Shown: positions 1-8,764, numbered from the stretch's first letter. The stretch is DNA of 64,000 bases from Streptomyces sp. CB02923 (GCF_001905005.1 NZ_LWKZ01000023.1:930001-994000), one strand, 5' to 3'. The notes: a model not told the origin generated them from the letters alone. Numbers and translations: made by a program.

Positions 1-296
1 CGAGCAGGCCCTCGGCGGTATCGGTCCGCCGTGTTCGGCTGCCGCATCGTTGCCCGGCCCGCTCGCTGGCTTCGATCGCCGTGGACGGCCTCAGAACTGC
101 CGGCTCCCCCCGCCGGGCTGGTGATGCGGTCCAGTGGACGCGTCTCGCGTGGGGCAGAACGGCCGTTCCGCGTTCCCGCGTGGGGCCGTTCGGCCCCGTG
201 CTCGCCGTGTCGTGGGCCGGGATGGTGGTGGGGCAGCGCAAGCTGGCGCCGCCGGCCGGTGGCGCCCCAGAAATGATCCAGGAGGCGGATCAGGAC
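1..296. other. Left edge, no gene recognised
   Basis: Both strands carry only GC-rich open frames without a recognisable family or consistent coding character. The last 30 bases contain an AGGAGG-like ribosome binding site that serves the GAPDH/CBS remnant starting at 297. A gene cut off by the window edge cannot be excluded. Confidence 0.4.
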
Positions 297-929
297 ATGG
301 TCGTGCGGGTGGGGATCAACGGGTTCGGGCGGATCGGGCGGAACTGTCTGCGGTGTGTGCTGGAGCGGGTGGCGCGGCAGGCGACGGCGGTCGAGGTGGT
401 GGCGGTCAACGATGTGGCGTCGGCCGGGACCTTGACGCATCTGCTGGAGTACGACTCGACGTACGGCAGGTTCGGCCTGGAGGTCGGGACGGAGGACGGT
501 GCGCTGGTCGTCGCCGGGCGGCGCATAGCGGTGTGTTCGGAGCCCGACCCGGCCGCTCTGGACTGCTCGGTGTTGCCGGTGACCGACAGCGCGGGAATCG
601 CAGCGGGGCTGGTGTCCGCCCGGCAGATCAACCGCGTGCCGCTCGAAGACCGGCCCCTCACCACACTGCGCGACATCATGCGCCCGTTGGCTGCAACCGT
701 CACGGTCTCTTTCGACGAACCGGCCGACGACCTGTTGCCCCGGCTGCAGACAAGTCACGAATGACACGCCCTGGTCCTCGATCCGGCGAGCGGCAAGCTT
801 ATCGGCATCGTCGTGCCCTCCGACATCCGCCGATCGGTCACCTGGCTGACGGCGGCCACCGGGGACGCGGCAGCCGTCCAGGACGGCGAAGGCCGCACGA
901 CAGCAGGAAGGAAGAAGGACCGGCGATGA
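297..929 (+). pseudogene. GAPDH N-terminus fused to CBS domain, with in-frame stop
   Basis: The first roughly 80 residues are the NAD-binding start of glyceraldehyde-3-phosphate dehydrogenase: GINGFGRIGRN, then VNDVAS and the LLEYDSTYG segment. At about residue 83 the homology switches without a frame change to a CBS domain (LPVTD near 570, then RDIMRPLA). This type of domain normally ends actinobacterial M50 site-2 proteases. An in-frame TGA at 762-764 interrupts the CBS part. The same frame continues beyond it as HALVLDPASGKLIGIV to a TGA at 927-929, so the stop looks like a CGA (Arg) to TGA change. The GAPDH catalytic half (Cys and His) and the protease core are both missing. The best reading is a deletion fusing two stress-cluster genes, followed by a nonsense mutation. 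An ATG at 926 for the OsmC remnant overlaps the end. Confidence 0.75.
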
Positions 930-1421
930 ACGGAACCGCACCGCGCCACGGCGAGAGGGGCTCTCACCAGCGACAGGGGGAAGCACCAGGTGCCGACCGC
1001 ATCGAGGTAAGGCACAACGGCGGAGAGACGTACGCAGCCGGGGTACTGGATCATAAAGTGATCGTGGACCAACCCGTCCCTGCGGGTGGGGACGCACCCG
1101 GTCCGACCCCGGTGGAGCTGTTCGTGACCGCGCTTGCCACATGTGTGGCCTACTACGCGGGCTCGTTCCTCAAGCGGCACGGACTCGCGCGTGAAGGGCT
1201 GCGGGTATTCGCCGAGTTCGACATGGCAAAGGGCCTCCGGCACGAGTACGGACCGTACAAGTTCGCGTCATTCCGCCCAACAAGCTCAGCTCAGCTCAGC
1301 ACAGTGAGAGGCGCTACGGGCCATGACGAACCGCTGCACTGTGGGCAACTCCCTGCGCTTGCCGCCGGAGGTCAGCGTCGCCGTTGACGGAAGTGGCGTG
1401 TCATCGGTGCCTACGGCATAG
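926..1421 (+). pseudogene. OsmC/Ohr-like redox protein, broken by internal deletion
   Basis: OsmC-family proteins reduce organic hydroperoxides through two cysteines. From 926 the frame gives a good N-terminal half, with PTPVELFVTALATCVAYYAG carrying the first Cys, up to about position 1265. The frame then drifts into unrelated sequence and stops at 1387. The missing C-terminus is found in another frame from 1307: EALRAMTNRCTVGNSL with the second Cys, then PPEVSVAV, ending at the TAG 1419-1421. About 20-30 residues between the halves are gone. A GCTCA tandem repeat (1284-1300) sits at the junction and suggests a slippage-type deletion. It overlaps the upstream GAPDH/CBS remnant by ATGA, so the two were once co-translated. 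No functional protein is expected. Confidence 0.75.
1284..1300. repeat. GCTCA pentamer tandem repeat at a deletion scar
   Basis: Three and a half copies of GCTCA lie exactly where the OsmC reading frame loses its middle. Short tandem repeats are known slippage sites, so this probably marks the lesion. Confidence 0.6.
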
Positions 1422-1504
1422 AAGGCGGCCCGCGACATGACCCGCATTGAGTTGCCGCCAACTTGAATTCGCAGGTCAAGGGGCTGGTGTGATCGGTTCC
1501 CAGG

Positions 1505-1531
1505 ACTCTCACCCGGTTCACGGGTGAGAGT
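1505..1531. terminator. 11-bp perfect hairpin, possible terminator
   Basis: ACTCTCACCCG at 1505-1515 pairs with CGGGTGAGAGT at 1521-1531 around a 5-base loop. It lies between the OsmC remnant and the 3' end of the MarR gene, where two converging transcripts would end. There is no T-run on either side, so an operator or other role is possible. Confidence 0.45.
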
Positions 1532-1607
1532 TGGATCGGTAGATCGTCCGTCAGCGTGTTCGACGCCCGGGCTCCTGGCCATGACTCGGTCTCGGGGTGC
1601 TGCTCGT

Positions 1608-2075
1608 TCAGTCGCGGCTTGTGGTCTGTTTCCTGGACCAGGCGGTGGCGTCGGCTCCGTACCGCGTCAGGAGCCGTGCGAACTGGGTCCGCTCCTCCGG
1701 TGACCAGGCGACGGTGATCTCCAGGAACGCTTCTCGCTGTTCGGCGGCGAAGCGGTTGCGTTCGGCCTCGCCGTGATCGGTGAGTTCGAGCACGGTGCGG
1801 CGTCCGTCGGACTGGGATGCCGCCCGCCGCAGCAGTCCGTCCGCTATGCAGGCGGCGACGGTCCGGCTGGCCACCGGCTGCGCGACGCCCATCTCGGCGG
1901 CGAGCCCGCCGACGGTCGTCTCGCCCGGCGCGTCGGCGATGACGTTGAGCACGAGGTTGCGGGAGAGGTCCTTGCTCGATGCCGGTGCGCGTCGCCGCAG
2001 ACGGGACAGCGCCGGACCGATCTGATCCAGCGCCGGGTCGTCGGGGGGCTGCTCGGAGGAGGGCGTGCTGCTCAT
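1608..2075 (-). CDS. MarR family transcriptional regulator
   Basis: 155 residues, normal for MarR-type dimeric winged-helix repressors. The winged helix spans about residues 45-110. It includes the recognition region MGVAQPVASRTV and the wing around SQSDGRRTVLELT, followed by a C-terminal dimerisation helix (SPEERTQFARLLTRYG). It is transcribed divergently from the amidohydrolase at 2179. The 88-base gap between them is unusually AT-rich and has a direct repeat, so the regulator probably controls that gene and itself. The ligand is unknown. Confidence 0.85.
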   Translation of the reverse strand: MSSTPSSEQPPDDPALDQIGPALSRLRRRAPASSKDLSRNLVLNVIADAPGETTVGGLAAEMGVAQPVASRTVAACIADGLLRRAASQSDGRRTVLELTDHGEAERNRFAAEQREAFLEITVAWSPEERTQFARLLTRYGADATAWSRKQTTSRD

Positions 2076-2104
2076 ACGCCGAGTCTAGGCCCGGCCGGCA
2101 CATT

Positions 2105-2133
2105 TGCATACCATTCAATAAGTGCATAGCATT
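2105..2133. promoter_or_regulatory. AT-rich direct repeat between MarR and amidohydrolase genes
   Basis: TGCATACCATT at 2105-2115 and TGCATAGCATT at 2123-2133 are direct repeats 18 bases apart (10 of 11 identical). They sit in an AT-rich patch (about 2100-2155) that stands out from the surrounding GC-rich DNA. This is the expected place for the divergent promoters and the MarR operator. No binding consensus can be assigned. Confidence 0.5.
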
Positions 2134-2178
2134 GGATATGTAAATATTGAACGAGCTTAGGAAATGAGGCGGACCGTC

Positions 2179-3393
2179 ATGACGCTCACCGCGATCACCA
2201 ACGCGCAGATCTTCGACGGGGAGAAGGTGGTCGGCGTACGGACCGTGGTCATCGACGGCGGGAGGATCGCCCGCATCGGTGGCGACGCTCCCGAGGGCAG
2301 TGAGATCGTCGACGGCAGCGGCGCCACACTGCTGCCGGGTCTCATCGACGCCCATGTGCACTCCGCCCCGGGTTCCCTGGCGCTCGCCCTGCGGTTCGGG
2401 GTGACGACCGAACTGGAGATGCAGGGGATGAACACCCGGGAGAACCGGGGGGCCATCACCGACGACGACACACAGGCCGATGTGCGCTCCTCCGGCTTCG
2501 CCATCACACCGCCCGGCGGACACCCGAGCGAGCTGATGCCCGAAGGGTTCCGGCCCAAGTGGGACCTTCCCCCGGTGATGCCCCTGATGCCGTTCTCCAC
2601 CACGCCCGAGGAGGCCGCCGCCTTCGTGCCGCAGCTCCTCGCCCGGGGCTCCGACTTCATCAAGTTCATGATCGACGACGGCAGCGTGGAGGGACACCCC
2701 GGGCTGCCCGCGCTCGACCAGGCCACCGTGAATGCCGGCGTGGCCGAAGCCAAGAAGTACGGTGCCCTGACCGTGGCCCACGCGCTGACCGTGGAGGCCA
2801 CCAGGACGGCCGCCGAAGCCGGCGTCGACGGCGTCACCCACGTGTTCATGGACCAGCCGCACACCGCCGAGATCATCAGCCTGATCAAGGACGCGGGCAT
2901 GTTCGTCATCCCCTGCGTCACTCTCAACGCCTCGATGATGGGGGTCACCGGCAGCGAACTCGCCGACGACCCCCGGGTCGCCGCACGCCTCGACGCCGGC
3001 TGGGACCGGACCCTGCGCTCCAGCTACAACCGCTACCCGCAGGGCAAACTCCACGACGTGTACGACACCGTGCGCGCGCTGGACGCCGCCGGCGTCGACG
3101 TGCTGGCCGGCACCGACGTCTCCATGCCCGAGACGTTCTTCGGGGGCCTGGCACACGGGGCGAGTCTGCACCACGAACTGCAGTACTTGGTGCAGGCCGG
3201 TCTCACTCCTGCACGGGCCCTGCGCGCGGCCACGGCGACCACGGCCCGCCGCTTCCGCCTCAGCGACCGGGGTCGCATCGCCGAGGGATTGCGCGCCGAC
3301 CTTCTGCTGGTCGACGGCGACCCGGTCAGCAACATCAGCGACACTCTCAACACCCGTGCCATCTGGCGCCGCGGCACCCGCCTGGCGGCATGA
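2179..3393 (+). CDS. Amidohydrolase (imidazolonepropionase/prolidase-like, subtype unknown)
   Basis: A metal-dependent amidohydrolase of 404 residues from the ATG at 2179, which has AGGCGG six bases upstream. An ATG at 2164 in the same frame is the alternative. The metal-site HxH appears in LIDAHVHSAPG near residue 57. A Lys in SDFIKFMIDDG, His residues in TVAHALT and GVTHVFMD, and a late Asp in LAGTDVSMPE complete the expected site. The C-terminus returns to the small beta domain (LLVDGDPVSNI), as in enzymes that hydrolyse cyclic amides or dipeptides. The substrate cannot be read from sequence. It faces a MarR gene, so it is probably inducible. Confidence 0.85.
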   Translation: MTLTAITNAQIFDGEKVVGVRTVVIDGGRIARIGGDAPEGSEIVDGSGATLLPGLIDAHVHSAPGSLALALRFGVTTELEMQGMNTRENRGAITDDDTQADVRSSGFAITPPGGHPSELMPEGFRPKWDLPPVMPLMPFSTTPEEAAAFVPQLLARGSDFIKFMIDDGSVEGHPGLPALDQATVNAGVAEAKKYGALTVAHALTVEATRTAAEAGVDGVTHVFMDQPHTAEIISLIKDAGMFVIPCVTLNASMMGVTGSELADDPRVAARLDAGWDRTLRSSYNRYPQGKLHDVYDTVRALDAAGVDVLAGTDVSMPETFFGGLAHGASLHHELQYLVQAGLTPARALRAATATTARRFRLSDRGRIAEGLRADLLLVDGDPVSNISDTLNTRAIWRRGTRLAA

Positions 3394-3461
3394 CCGCAGC
3401 ACTTCCCCTTGAGGGAAGGACTCAACTGTCCGGTTCTTGCTCGCCGCGGTACGGCGACCTT

Positions 3462-3871
3462 CTACGATCCGCTGCATGCTCGGATCCCGAGCTGCTGGAA
3501 CGGATGAAACAGTGAGGACAGTGGGGAGCCGTCGTCCAGGTCATGCTGTCGTTCGATCAGGCCCTCGCGGAGGGTGTCCTCAAGCGACAGCGTGTCCGAG
3601 GCATCCTGGGGCGGAGTGAGCGCCGTCCCGATGTCTTCCACCGGCACGTATCCCGGGTCATCGTCCAGGGGGCCGCGTGCAGGACCAGGGCGATGGCCGG
3701 CAGAGCGTTCGTGAAGGGGCCGCTGCTGTAGGTCTTGGGCCAGACCGGCTCCAACGATGTAGCTGAGCGGGGCAATGACTCGGCCCACCGTTGATTTCGC
3801 CAGTCGTCGTCCTTCGCAAGGCTGAAGGCCATCCGGCCCGCTGCCCACCACAGATCCCGCATGTCGGCCAT
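3462..3871 (-). pseudogene. Possible frameshifted hypothetical gene
   Basis: The minus strand starts at 3871 with a protein-like run (MRDLWWAAGRMAFSLAKDD, then PFTNALPAIALVLHA). This loses sense near 3690. An overlapping frame continues plausibly from there (PGYVPVEDIGTALTPP, then LSLEDTLREGLIE) to a stop at 3462. Joined by one frameshift they give about 135 residues with no family I recognise. It might be an ordinary unrecognised gene with a sequencing error. Apart from this, the 534-base stretch 3394-3927 holds nothing supported. Confidence 0.35.
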
Positions 3872-3927
3872 GCTGCCTACCTACGGCCCACGGGGTGTCC
3901 TGTCCGCCCCTTGCCGGCCGTTCCCGA

Positions 3928-4959
3928 TCAGCCGGCGGAGTCGGCCGCCGCGAGGTCGAGGGCGATGTCCGTGATCATGTCCTCCTGACCGCCGACCATC
4001 TTGCGCCGGCCGACCTCGACGAGGATCGCGCGGGTGTCGAGGCCGTGCCGCCGGGCGGCGGCCTCGGCGTGGCGCAGGAAGCTGGAGTACACGCCCGCGT
4101 AGCCGAGGGTGAGGGTCTCGCGGTCGACGCGGACCTCGCGGTCCTGCAGGGGACGTACGACGTCGTCTGCGGCGTCCATCAGGGGGAACAGGTCGCAGCC
4201 GTGTTCCCAGCCCATCAGGTCGGCGACCGCGACGAACGCCTCCAGCGGGCAGTTCCCGGCTCCGGCGCCCTGGCCGGCGAGGGAGGCGTCGACGCGGGTG
4301 ACGCCGTTCTCGACGGCGACGACGGAGTTGGCGACGCCCAGGCCGAGGTTGTGGTGGGCGTGAATGCCGATCCCGGTGTCCGGTTCGAGGACGTCGCGGT
4401 AGGCGCGGACGCGATCGCGGACGCCGTCCATGGTCAGGCGGCCGCCTGAGTCGGTGACGTAGACGCACCCGGCTCCGTAGGATTCCATCAGCTTGGCCTG
4501 GCGGGCCAGTTCGCCGGGTTCGGCCATGTGGGACATCATCAGGAACCCGGCCACGTCCATGCCCAGGTCGCGGGCGGCGCCGATGTGCTGGGCGGAGATG
4601 TCGGCCTCGGTGCAGTGGGTGGCGACGCGGACCGAGCGGATGCCGAGGGCGTGGGCCTGCCGCAGGTCGTGCAGGGTGCCGATGCCGGGCAGGAGCAGCG
4701 TGGTGGGCAACGCGTGGTGAACGCTGTCGCAGACGGCTTCGATCCACTCCCAGTCGGTGTGCGCGCCGACGCCGTAGGTGATGCTGGAGCCGGACAGGCC
4801 GTCGCCGTGGGCGATCTCGATCGCGCCGACCCCGGCGGCGTCCAGCGCGGCGGCGATGGTGCGGGCCTGGTCGACGGTGTAGAGGTGGCGTACGGCGTGC
4901 ATGCCGTCCCGCAGGGTCACGTCCTGTATGTACAGGGCGGGGGGCTGGTTCGGAGTCAT
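3928..4959 (-). CDS. mhpE: 4-hydroxy-2-oxovalerate aldolase
   Basis: Cleaves 4-hydroxy-2-oxopentanoate-type acids into pyruvate and an aldehyde, the last carbon-carbon step of meta-cleavage pathways. The 343-residue length fits the DmpG/MhpE family. The N-terminal metal and base motif TLRDGMHA (Asp18, His21) and the HAHHNLGLGVANS metal-site His pair are present. They are followed by the DASLAGQGAGAGNCPLE segment and the C-terminal communication domain that docks the dehydrogenase. The start at 4959 overlaps the mhpF stop by ATGA, as expected for partners that channel acetaldehyde in a heterotetramer. It is the last gene of the operon. Confidence 0.95.
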   Translation of the reverse strand: MTPNQPPALYIQDVTLRDGMHAVRHLYTVDQARTIAAALDAAGVGAIEIAHGDGLSGSSITYGVGAHTDWEWIEAVCDSVHHALPTTLLLPGIGTLHDLRQAHALGIRSVRVATHCTEADISAQHIGAARDLGMDVAGFLMMSHMAEPGELARQAKLMESYGAGCVYVTDSGGRLTMDGVRDRVRAYRDVLEPDTGIGIHAHHNLGLGVANSVVAVENGVTRVDASLAGQGAGAGNCPLEAFVAVADLMGWEHGCDLFPLMDAADDVVRPLQDREVRVDRETLTLGYAGVYSSFLRHAEAAARRHGLDTRAILVEVGRRKMVGGQEDMITDIALDLAAADSAG

Positions 4960-5906
4960 CGGGAGACCACCTCGGTGAAGGGCTGCGCGGCGGACATGCG
5001 CTCGGCGGTGCGCAGGGCGGCCGAGGTCATGATGTCGAGGTTCCCGGCGTAGGCGGGCAGGTAGTGGGCGGCGCCCTCGACCTCCAGGAAGACCGAGACC
5101 TTCGCGGCGCCGGTGGTCTTCGTGCCGACGGGCAGCAGTGTGCGGAGGGGGTCGTCGTCGGCGACGCGTTCGAACTGGACCTTCTGCTTGAGGCGGTATC
5201 CGGGCACGTATGCCTGGACCCGGGCGACCATCTCCTCCACCGATGCGGTCACCGCGGCGTCGTCGCACTCGCTGACCAGGCAGTACACGGTGTCGCGCAT
5301 GATCAGCGGAGGTTCGGCCGGATTCAGGACGATGATGGCCTTGCCCCGGACGGCGCCTCCCACCTTCTCGATGGCCGACGAGGTCGTCTCGGTGAACTCG
5401 TCGATGTTGGCCCGGGTGCCGGGGCCGGCCGAACGGGAGGAGATCGAGGCGACGATCTCTCCGTAGTGGACGGGCGTCACGGCCCCGACGGCGGCCACGA
5501 TCGGAATGGTGGCCTGGCCGCCGCAGGTGACCATGTTGACGTTCGGTGCGTCGAGGTGGGCATCGCCGTTGACCGGCGGGACGACATACGGGCCGAGCGC
5601 GGCGGGCGTCAGGTCCACGACCCTGCGCCCCAGCGAGCGCAGCACCTCGTCGTGGTGGCGGTGCGCGCCGGCCGAAGTGGCGTCGAAGACGATCTCGACG
5701 TCCGCGAACTCGTCCAGCCTCACCAGGCCGTCGACGCCCTCGTGGGTGGTGGCGACCTTCAGGCGGCGGGCACGGGCCAGGCCGTCGGAGTCGGGATCGA
5801 TCCCGACCATGGCGGCGATCTCCAGGGAGTCGGAGAGCCGCAGGATTTTGATCATCAGGTCGGTGCCGATGTTGCCCGACCCGATGACGGCGACCTTCGT
5901 GCTCAT
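4956..5906 (-). CDS. mhpF: Acetaldehyde dehydrogenase (acylating)
   Basis: Oxidises acetaldehyde with CoA and NAD+ to acetyl-CoA, working as a complex with the aldolase encoded next to it. 316 residues is the usual DmpF/MhpF length. The Rossmann start VAVIGSGNIGTDL is intact, as are the catalytic Cys128 in VNMVTCGGQATIP and the dimerisation region. It sits between the hydratase (4-base overlap) and the aldolase (4-base overlap), so the three are translationally coupled. Homologues also act in cholesterol degradation (HsaG), so the aldehyde could be propionaldehyde. Confidence 0.95.
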   Translation of the reverse strand: MSTKVAVIGSGNIGTDLMIKILRLSDSLEIAAMVGIDPDSDGLARARRLKVATTHEGVDGLVRLDEFADVEIVFDATSAGAHRHHDEVLRSLGRRVVDLTPAALGPYVVPPVNGDAHLDAPNVNMVTCGGQATIPIVAAVGAVTPVHYGEIVASISSRSAGPGTRANIDEFTETTSSAIEKVGGAVRGKAIIVLNPAEPPLIMRDTVYCLVSECDDAAVTASVEEMVARVQAYVPGYRLKQKVQFERVADDDPLRTLLPVGTKTTGAAKVSVFLEVEGAAHYLPAYAGNLDIMTSAALRTAERMSAAQPFTEVVSR

Positions 5907-6760
5907 GCTGCGGTCCTTTCCGTGGCGGCGGATGCGAACGTGGTCGTGACCGTGCCGAGCCCTTCGATGTGCGCGGTGAACTCGTCGCCCTCGGCGGCGG
6001 CGGCCATCGGGCCGAGCGCGCCGGTCAGGACGATGTCGCCGGCCCGCAGCGGGTCGCCGAGCCCGGCGAGGGTGGAGGCGAGCCAGAGGGCGGCGGTGAG
6101 GGGGCTGCCCAGGCAGTCGGCTCCGGTGCCCTCGGAGACCGTCTCGCCGTTCTTGGTGAGGATCATCGTCACGGCCCGCAGGTCGACGCGGTCCAGGGGG
6201 GCGGGGGTGCCGCCCAGGACGTACAGGCCGCAGGAGGCGTTGTCGGCGATGGTGTCGACGATGGTGATGTCCCAGTCGGCGATGCGGCTGTCGACGATCT
6301 CCAGGGCGGGCAGCGCGAAGGCCGTGGCGCGCAGCAGGTCGGCGACGGTCGGGTCGTGATGCGGAAGGTCCGCGCCGAGGACCAGGGCGACCTCGGCCTC
6401 GACCTTCGGCTGGAGGAGCCGGCCGGGGGCGATCGGGCGTCCCTCGGGCACCGCCATGTCGGCGAACAGCGCGCCGAAGTCGGGCCGGTCCACGCCGAGC
6501 TGCCGCTGCACGGCGGGCGAGGTCAGGCCGATCTTGCGGCCCACCAGCCGCCGCCCGGCGGCGATCCCGCGTTCCACGTGCAGGCGCTGCACGGCGTACG
6601 CGGCTTCGACGTCGCCTTCGGGCAGGCGCGAGCGCACCGGGGCGCAGGGGGCGCCGGTGCGGGCGGCCTCTTCCAGGGCGGCCGCCGCCTTGTGCACGGC
6701 GTCGGCGGGCTCGTGGGCGCTCACGATCGCCCCCGGCGGGAAGTGGTGTGGAGCGAACAT
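5903..6760 (-). CDS. mhpD: 2-keto-4-pentenoate hydratase
   Basis: Adds water to 2-hydroxypenta-2,4-dienoate to give 4-hydroxy-2-oxovalerate. From the ATG at 6760 it has 285 residues, slightly longer than E. coli MhpD, and GGAGG lies ten bases upstream. Family hallmarks include VGRKIGLTSPAVQRQLGV, the Glu-rich metal site PKVEAEVALVLG, and a late GDIVLTGALGPM. Upstream in-frame codons exist, but the Shine-Dalgarno favours 6760. The 112-base gap to the dioxygenase upstream is the largest in the operon and could hold an internal promoter. Confidence 0.9.
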   Translation of the reverse strand: MFAPHHFPPGAIVSAHEPADAVHKAAAALEEAARTGAPCAPVRSRLPEGDVEAAYAVQRLHVERGIAAGRRLVGRKIGLTSPAVQRQLGVDRPDFGALFADMAVPEGRPIAPGRLLQPKVEAEVALVLGADLPHHDPTVADLLRATAFALPALEIVDSRIADWDITIVDTIADNASCGLYVLGGTPAPLDRVDLRAVTMILTKNGETVSEGTGADCLGSPLTAALWLASTLAGLGDPLRAGDIVLTGALGPMAAAAEGDEFTAHIEGLGTVTTTFASAATERTAA

Positions 6761-6872
6761 GCGGGAGTTACCTCCGGTCGGGGAGGGGCGGGGTTGTGGG
6801 AGGGGCGGCGACGGGAGTCCGCCGCTGCATGACAGGTATAGGCGTACGGTCCGAACAGCGGCAAAATATGGA

Positions 6873-7892
6873 TCAGTCGTCGGCGATGCCCGCGCCGCTG
6901 AGAGCGGGCACCGTGTTCTCGGGGTGAGCGAGGGAGCGGGCGCCGGCACGGAACTGGGCGAGCTTGTCCACGATGGTCTGGCCGACGGGGAGGTGGCCCC
7001 AGACGCTGATGCCCTGGTGGGTGGAGGGTTCCCAGATCGTCTCGTCGATGACGATCGGGTTCCAGCCGACTTCCCATTCGAAGCCCGAGGGGGTGCGGGC
7101 GTAGTAGGAGAGTTCCTTGTCGTTGGTGTGCCGGCCGACCGACAGCGCCATATCGAAGCCGAGTTCGTGCACCCGCTGGTAGCTCTGGGCCACGTCGTCC
7201 AGGGTGGCGGCCTGGATGTTGAGGTGCTGGACGCGGGTGCGGATCGGGTCGATGGGCAGCCCGCGGGTGGCGGCCACCGCGATGGAGTGGTGGCGTTCGT
7301 TGACGCGCAGGAAGCGGATCTTGAGTTTGACGCCGCTGATGGTCTCGTCGATGTAGTCGGTCAGGCGGGCGTCGAAGACGGTGTTGAAGTAGCCGCGGAT
7401 CTGCGTCGGCCTGGTGGAGGTCAGCGCGACGTGTCCCATGCCGGAGTCGCCGGTAACGAAGCCTGACGCGAGCATGCGCAGCGGTTCGGCCGACGTCAGC
7501 GGGGTGGTGTAGATCTCCTGGGTGATGCCCTTGGGGCCGGGGAACCGCAGGAGGCGCTCCACGCCGCGCAGGGCGGCTTCCTCGTCCGGCCCGCGTACGA
7601 CAGGGACGCCGTGGGCCCGGATACGGGCCTCGATCTGCTCGAAGGAGGCGTGGTCGTCGATGTGCCAGCCGGTAGCGACGACGTCCTCGGCCGGGCCGCG
7701 CCTGAGCAGGAAGCGGCATTCCTGGTCGTCGAGGCGGAAGCGCATCAGGTCGCGGGAGAGGCTGTCGTGGTGCATGCCGATGGCGTCGGTACCGAAGCGG
7801 CGCCAGTCGGCGAAGCGGTTGGTCTCGATGACGATGTAGCCGAGATGGACGGCGCCGAAGACGGAGGCGGTGCTGGTCGCTGCGGTGTTCAT
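6873..7892 (-). CDS. Type I extradiol ring-cleavage dioxygenase (BphC/HsaC-like)
   Basis: Opens a catechol next to its hydroxyls using Fe(II) and O2. The 339 residues form two vicinal-oxygen-chelate modules. Metal ligands can be read as His154 (GMGHVAL), His223 (VQHLNIQ) and Glu274 (FEWEVGW). Second-shell residues are present as HHSIAVA and GRHTNDKELSYY. This matches BphC-type enzymes rather than the LigB-type MhpB of E. coli, so the ring-cleavage step is done by a non-orthologous family. It overlaps the C-C hydrolase by 4 bases. The preferred catechol, a 3-substituted type, is inferred from context. Confidence 0.92.
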   Translation of the reverse strand: MNTAATSTASVFGAVHLGYIVIETNRFADWRRFGTDAIGMHHDSLSRDLMRFRLDDQECRFLLRRGPAEDVVATGWHIDDHASFEQIEARIRAHGVPVVRGPDEEAALRGVERLLRFPGPKGITQEIYTTPLTSAEPLRMLASGFVTGDSGMGHVALTSTRPTQIRGYFNTVFDARLTDYIDETISGVKLKIRFLRVNERHHSIAVAATRGLPIDPIRTRVQHLNIQAATLDDVAQSYQRVHELGFDMALSVGRHTNDKELSYYARTPSGFEWEVGWNPIVIDETIWEPSTHQGISVWGHLPVGQTIVDKLAQFRAGARSLAHPENTVPALSGAGIADD

Positions 7893-8764
7893 CGGCGGCC
7901 CGCCAGGAAGTCTGCGCACAGCCGGTTGAAGAGCTCCGCGCGTTCGAACTGGACCCAGTGCCCGGTGTTGGCGACGAGATACAGGTCGCAGTTGGGCATG
8001 CGCTCGGCGAGCATCCGGCCGCCGGACGGCCGGTTGACCCGGTCCCGCGCCCCCCACAGCACCAGCGTGGGCACGGGCAGCCGGGACAGGCGCGCATCGC
8101 GGGTGAAGTCCATCTTCCATACGGTCCGCAGGGCGTCGGGCCCGGACGGCCGTCGCAGCGGCGGTGAGGCGATCACTTCCGGATCGATGCTGGCCCGGTA
8201 GCGCTCGTCGATCGCAGCGTCCGGGACGTCGGCGGCGTTGAAGACGAGATAGTTGCGGATGAACTTCTCCAGCTTCTGCCGCGAAGGCCCGTCGCCGCTG
8301 TAGTAGTTCAGCAGGCTGTTGAGACCTGGGGTGGGCAGGGCGCGGGTGGTGCCGATGCCGCCGGGGCCCATCAGGACCATGCGGTCGACCCGGTCCGGGG
8401 TGTCCAGGGCCAGGCGCAGGGCGCAGGCGCCGCCGTAGGAGTTGCCCACCAGGTGCGCCTTTTCCAGGCCCAGTTCGTCGAGCAGTCCGCGTATGCCGTC
8501 GGCCAGATGGCCGAAGGGGTCGCTGCCGTCGACGCCCTTGGTGCTACGGCCGTAGCCGGGCAGATCGGGCACGATGACCCGGTACTCCTTGGCCAGCTCC
8601 GTGATGTTGCGGGCGTAGTTGGAGACGCCGGATGCTCCGGGGCCTCCGCCGTGCAGCAGCAGGACCGGCGGGCCCTCTCCGGTCTCCGCGGCGAAGATCT
8701 TCCGTCCGCCGATGCCGTACGTCGTCTCCTGCATCGTCGGCAGACCGGTCGGTGTCGTCGTCAT
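7889..8764 (-). CDS. mhpC: Meta-cleavage product C-C hydrolase (alpha/beta fold)
   Basis: Hydrolyses the ring-opened vinylogous diketone to 2-hydroxypentadienoate and a carboxylic acid. 291 residues, as usual for MhpC/BphD/HsaD. The oxyanion loop LLLHGGGPGASG, nucleophile Ser109 in GNSYGG, acid Asp in WGARDRVNR and His in NTGHWVQFE form the triad. It is encoded directly after the hydroxylase (30-base gap) and overlaps the dioxygenase start, matching the reaction order. BphD-like and MhpC-like enzymes cannot be separated from sequence alone, so the side chain of the substrate is open. Confidence 0.92.
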   Translation of the reverse strand: MTTTPTGLPTMQETTYGIGGRKIFAAETGEGPPVLLLHGGGPGASGVSNYARNITELAKEYRVIVPDLPGYGRSTKGVDGSDPFGHLADGIRGLLDELGLEKAHLVGNSYGGACALRLALDTPDRVDRMVLMGPGGIGTTRALPTPGLNSLLNYYSGDGPSRQKLEKFIRNYLVFNAADVPDAAIDERYRASIDPEVIASPPLRRPSGPDALRTVWKMDFTRDARLSRLPVPTLVLWGARDRVNRPSGGRMLAERMPNCDLYLVANTGHWVQFERAELFNRLCADFLAGRR

